This document shows positions 5,501-7,167 of a DNA stretch of 7,167 bases, one piece after another. The position numbers and the translations under genes are program-made. Numbering within the stretch: position 1 is the first letter of the stretch; each line of letters opens with the position of its first letter. The stretch lies in the NCBI GenBank assembly GCA_945861815.1, contig CAMAVV010000082.1, positions 1 through 7,167 on the forward strand, in the 5' to 3' direction. The DNA comes from Thermoflexus hugenholtzii JAD2 (GTDB taxonomy: Bacteria; Chloroflexota; Dehalococcoidia; SHYB01). The notes beneath the pieces were generated by a model. It was not told the origin of the DNA and did no database searches. It saw only the letters and a program-made list of their open reading frames with translations.

Positions 5501-7167
5501 ATGTACGAACATGATGTCCTGGTGGTGGGGGCGGGACTGGCGGGCATGCGCGCAGCCATCGAGGCGTACCGGATGGGTGCGAATGTGGCCGTTATCTCAA
5601 AAGTTCATCCCGTCCGAAGCCACTCCAACGCCGCACAAGGCGGCATCAACGCTGCGATGGGCGGTGAAGGCAGCGACGATACCTGGGAGATACACGCATT
5701 CGACACCGTCAAGGGTAGCGACTGGCTCGGCGACCAAGATTCCATCGAAGTGATGGCAAAAGAGGCCGCCGGCGATATCCTCGAACTCGAGCACATGGGC
5801 GTCATCTTCGCCCGTGACCAGTACGGCAAACTGGCCACCCGCGCCTTCGGCGGGGCCACCAAACAGCGCACCTTCTTCGTCGGTGATATCACCGGGCAGG
5901 CCTGTCTCCACGTCATGTACGAGCAGCTGATGAAGTCTGCCGTGCGCGTCTATGAGGAGTGGTTCGTCCTCTCCCTCATCAAGGAGAACGGCGCATGCGT
6001 CGGCGTGGTGGCGATGGACATGGTGCGCGGCGAGGTCGAAGTTATCCGCGCAAAGGCCGTCATCCTCGCCACAGGCGGTATCGGGCGCGTCTACGAGCCT
6101 AGCACCAACGGCCTCATCTGCACCGGGGACGGCCATGCCCTGGCCTACCGCATCGGCGCGCCGATGATGGACATGGAGATGGTGCAGTACCACCCCACAA
6201 CGCTGAAGGGCAACGGGGCCCTGCTCACCGAAGGCGCGCGCGGCGAAGGCGCCTACCTCATCAATAAAGACGGCGAGCGCTTTATGAAGAAGTACGCGCC
6301 GAACAAGCTGGAGCTCGCCTCCCGAGACGTGGTCTCCCGCTCCGAGCAGACGGAGATCAACGAAGGTCGCGGCGTGAACGGCTGCGTCTACCTCGATTGC
6401 CGGCACCTCGGCGAAAAGCTCATCATGGCCAAGCTCTACCAGATCTACGAGCTGGCGCGAGACTTCGCCAACATCGATATCGTGAAAGACCCCTGCCCCA
6501 TCCGCCCCGGCATGCACTACATCATGGGCGGCGTGAAGACGAACGTTGACGGCGCAACCTATATCCCTGGCCTCTACGCCGCGGGCGAGTGCGCCAACAT
6601 CAGCATCCACGGCGGCAACCGCCTGGGCGCGAACTCCCTGCTGGAGACCGTTGTCTTTGGGCGGCGCTCCGGCGTGGCGGCGGTGAACTACGCCAGGAAG
6701 ACCCAGGCCGCCAAGGTCAACAGCGAGCATCTCATCGGCGAGCAAAAGCGAAAGATACAGGGACTGATGGACCGCCCATACCCCGGCTTCACCTCCGCGA
6801 AGCTGCGCCTGGAGATGGGCGTTACCATGGACCGCAACATCAGCGTATTCCGCAGCGAGAAGGCTATGCAGGAGACGCAGAACGTGATTCGCGACATCAA
6901 GAAGCGCTTCCAGAAGGTCTCCGTTCGCGACCACGGCAAGGTCTACAATTGGAACCTCTTCTCCACCCTGGAACTTGAGAATATGATTGACGTTGCCGAG
7001 GCGACCACCGCCAGCGCCATCGCCCGCAAGGAGAGCCGCGGCGCACACTCGCGCGTGGACTTCCCGGACCGGGACGATAAGAACTGGCTGAAGCACACTT
7101 TGGCGTACCACTCGCAAGAAGGCCCGATGATCGACTACCTGCCGGTGACCATCACTCGATGGGCGCC
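5501..7167 (+). CDS. sdhA: Succinate dehydrogenase / fumarate reductase flavoprotein subunit, 3' end cut by window
   Basis: This is the catalytic FAD subunit of complex II, which interconverts succinate and fumarate and passes electrons to the iron-sulfur subunit and quinone. The frame is open from ATG 5501 to the window end, giving 555 residues. The dinucleotide-binding motif VVGAGLAGMRAA is at 8-19; RSHS (39-42) carries H41, the expected covalent FAD attachment site. Active-site residues known from E. coli FrdA are all present: H231 in QYHPT, T243-E244 in LLTEGARGEG, R275 in ASRDVVS, H339 in MHYIMGG and R374 in GGNRLGANSL. SRGAH at 512-516 and KHTLAY at 531-536 mark the C-terminal domain, so only a short tail is missing. 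Compared with E. coli FrdA there is a shorter loop after residue 266. The gene has its own promoter and a strong ribosome site, and no anchor subunit precedes it. Sequence alone does not decide between dehydrogenase (sdhA) and reductase (frdA); co-occurrence with complex I is compatible with either. Confidence 0.95.
   Translation, partial: MYEHDVLVVGAGLAGMRAAIEAYRMGANVAVISKVHPVRSHSNAAQGGINAAMGGEGSDDTWEIHAFDTVKGSDWLGDQDSIEVMAKEAAGDILELEHMGVIFARDQYGKLATRAFGGATKQRTFFVGDITGQACLHVMYEQLMKSAVRVYEEWFVLSLIKENGACVGVVAMDMVRGEVEVIRAKAVILATGGIGRVYEPSTNGLICTGDGHALAYRIGAPMMDMEMVQYHPTTLKGNGALLTEGARGEGAYLINKDGERFMKKYAPNKLELASRDVVSRSEQTEINEGRGVNGCVYLDCRHLGEKLIMAKLYQIYELARDFANIDIVKDPCPIRPGMHYIMGGVKTNVDGATYIPGLYAAGECANISIHGGNRLGANSLLETVVFGRRSGVAAVNYARKTQAAKVNSEHLIGEQKRKIQGLMDRPYPGFTSAKLRLEMGVTMDRNISVFRSEKAMQETQNVIRDIKKRFQKVSVRDHGKVYNWNLFSTLELENMIDVAEATTASAIARKESRGAHSRVDFPDRDDKNWLKHTLAYHSQEGPMIDYLPVTITRWA

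Noticed and set aside
5597..7117. 506-codon open reading frame on the - strand
   Set aside because: It lies entirely antisense to the sdhA/frdA frame, which has every expected FAD and active-site motif. The antisense translation is low-complexity (rich in V, A, D, H, G) without recognisable domains, as expected from a GC-rich gene read backwards.
1..7167. Defence system, mobile element, CRISPR array or RNA gene
   Set aside because: All six genes are recognisable metabolic or membrane proteins, there are no spaced repeats, no transposase or integrase, no terminal inverted repeats, and spacers are too short and unstructured for a tRNA or rRNA.

Overview
The window is GC-rich bacterial DNA, densely packed and coded entirely on the + strand. 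It holds six protein genes. The first (nuoM) is cut by the left edge and the last (a succinate dehydrogenase / fumarate reductase flavoprotein) is cut by the right edge. The protein sequences look like a deep-branching aerobic or facultative bacterium. The NuoM/NuoN and SdhA/FrdA sequence style recalls Chloroflexota (for example Dehalococcoidia-like uncultured lineages), but this is an impression from memory and not a placement.

Layout. (1) 1-2925: the 3' end of a complex I operon, nuoM then nuoN, 48 nt apart; nuoL and the other nuo genes are expected upstream. (2) 2926-4409: a small unit of nadK (NAD kinase) and a Nudix ADP-ribose pyrophosphatase-type hydrolase, 31 nt apart. It is preceded by a near-consensus sigma70-type promoter (TTGACA-17-TAGACT), so it probably has its own transcription start even though it follows nuoN closely. 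(3) 4410-4613: a 204-nt spacer, less GC-rich than the genes, with a candidate promoter, two short palindromes (one placed like a repressor operator) and a 10-bp tandem repeat. (4) 4614-5375: a polytopic membrane PAP2-superfamily protein of the Aur1/inositolphosphotransferase-like type, probably starting at TTG. (5) 5376-5500: a short spacer with a good candidate promoter and a strong Shine-Dalgarno. (6) 5501 to the end: sdhA/frdA, open to the right edge. A 506-codon antisense reading frame over the same DNA is only a shadow of it.

How the genes fit together. Complex I (NuoM, NuoN) and complex II (SdhA/FrdA) are the two classical entry points of electrons to the quinone pool. NadK makes NADP from NAD, and the Nudix enzyme probably clears ADP-ribose, an NAD breakdown product. 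The region is therefore a respiratory/NAD(P) housekeeping neighbourhood, with one lipid-phosphate type membrane enzyme of unknown substrate. I see no mobile element, CRISPR array, tRNA or rRNA, and no clearly new biological system. The most interesting parts are regulatory: the promoter/palindrome block at 4441-4501 and the separate promoters that divide the genes into transcription units.
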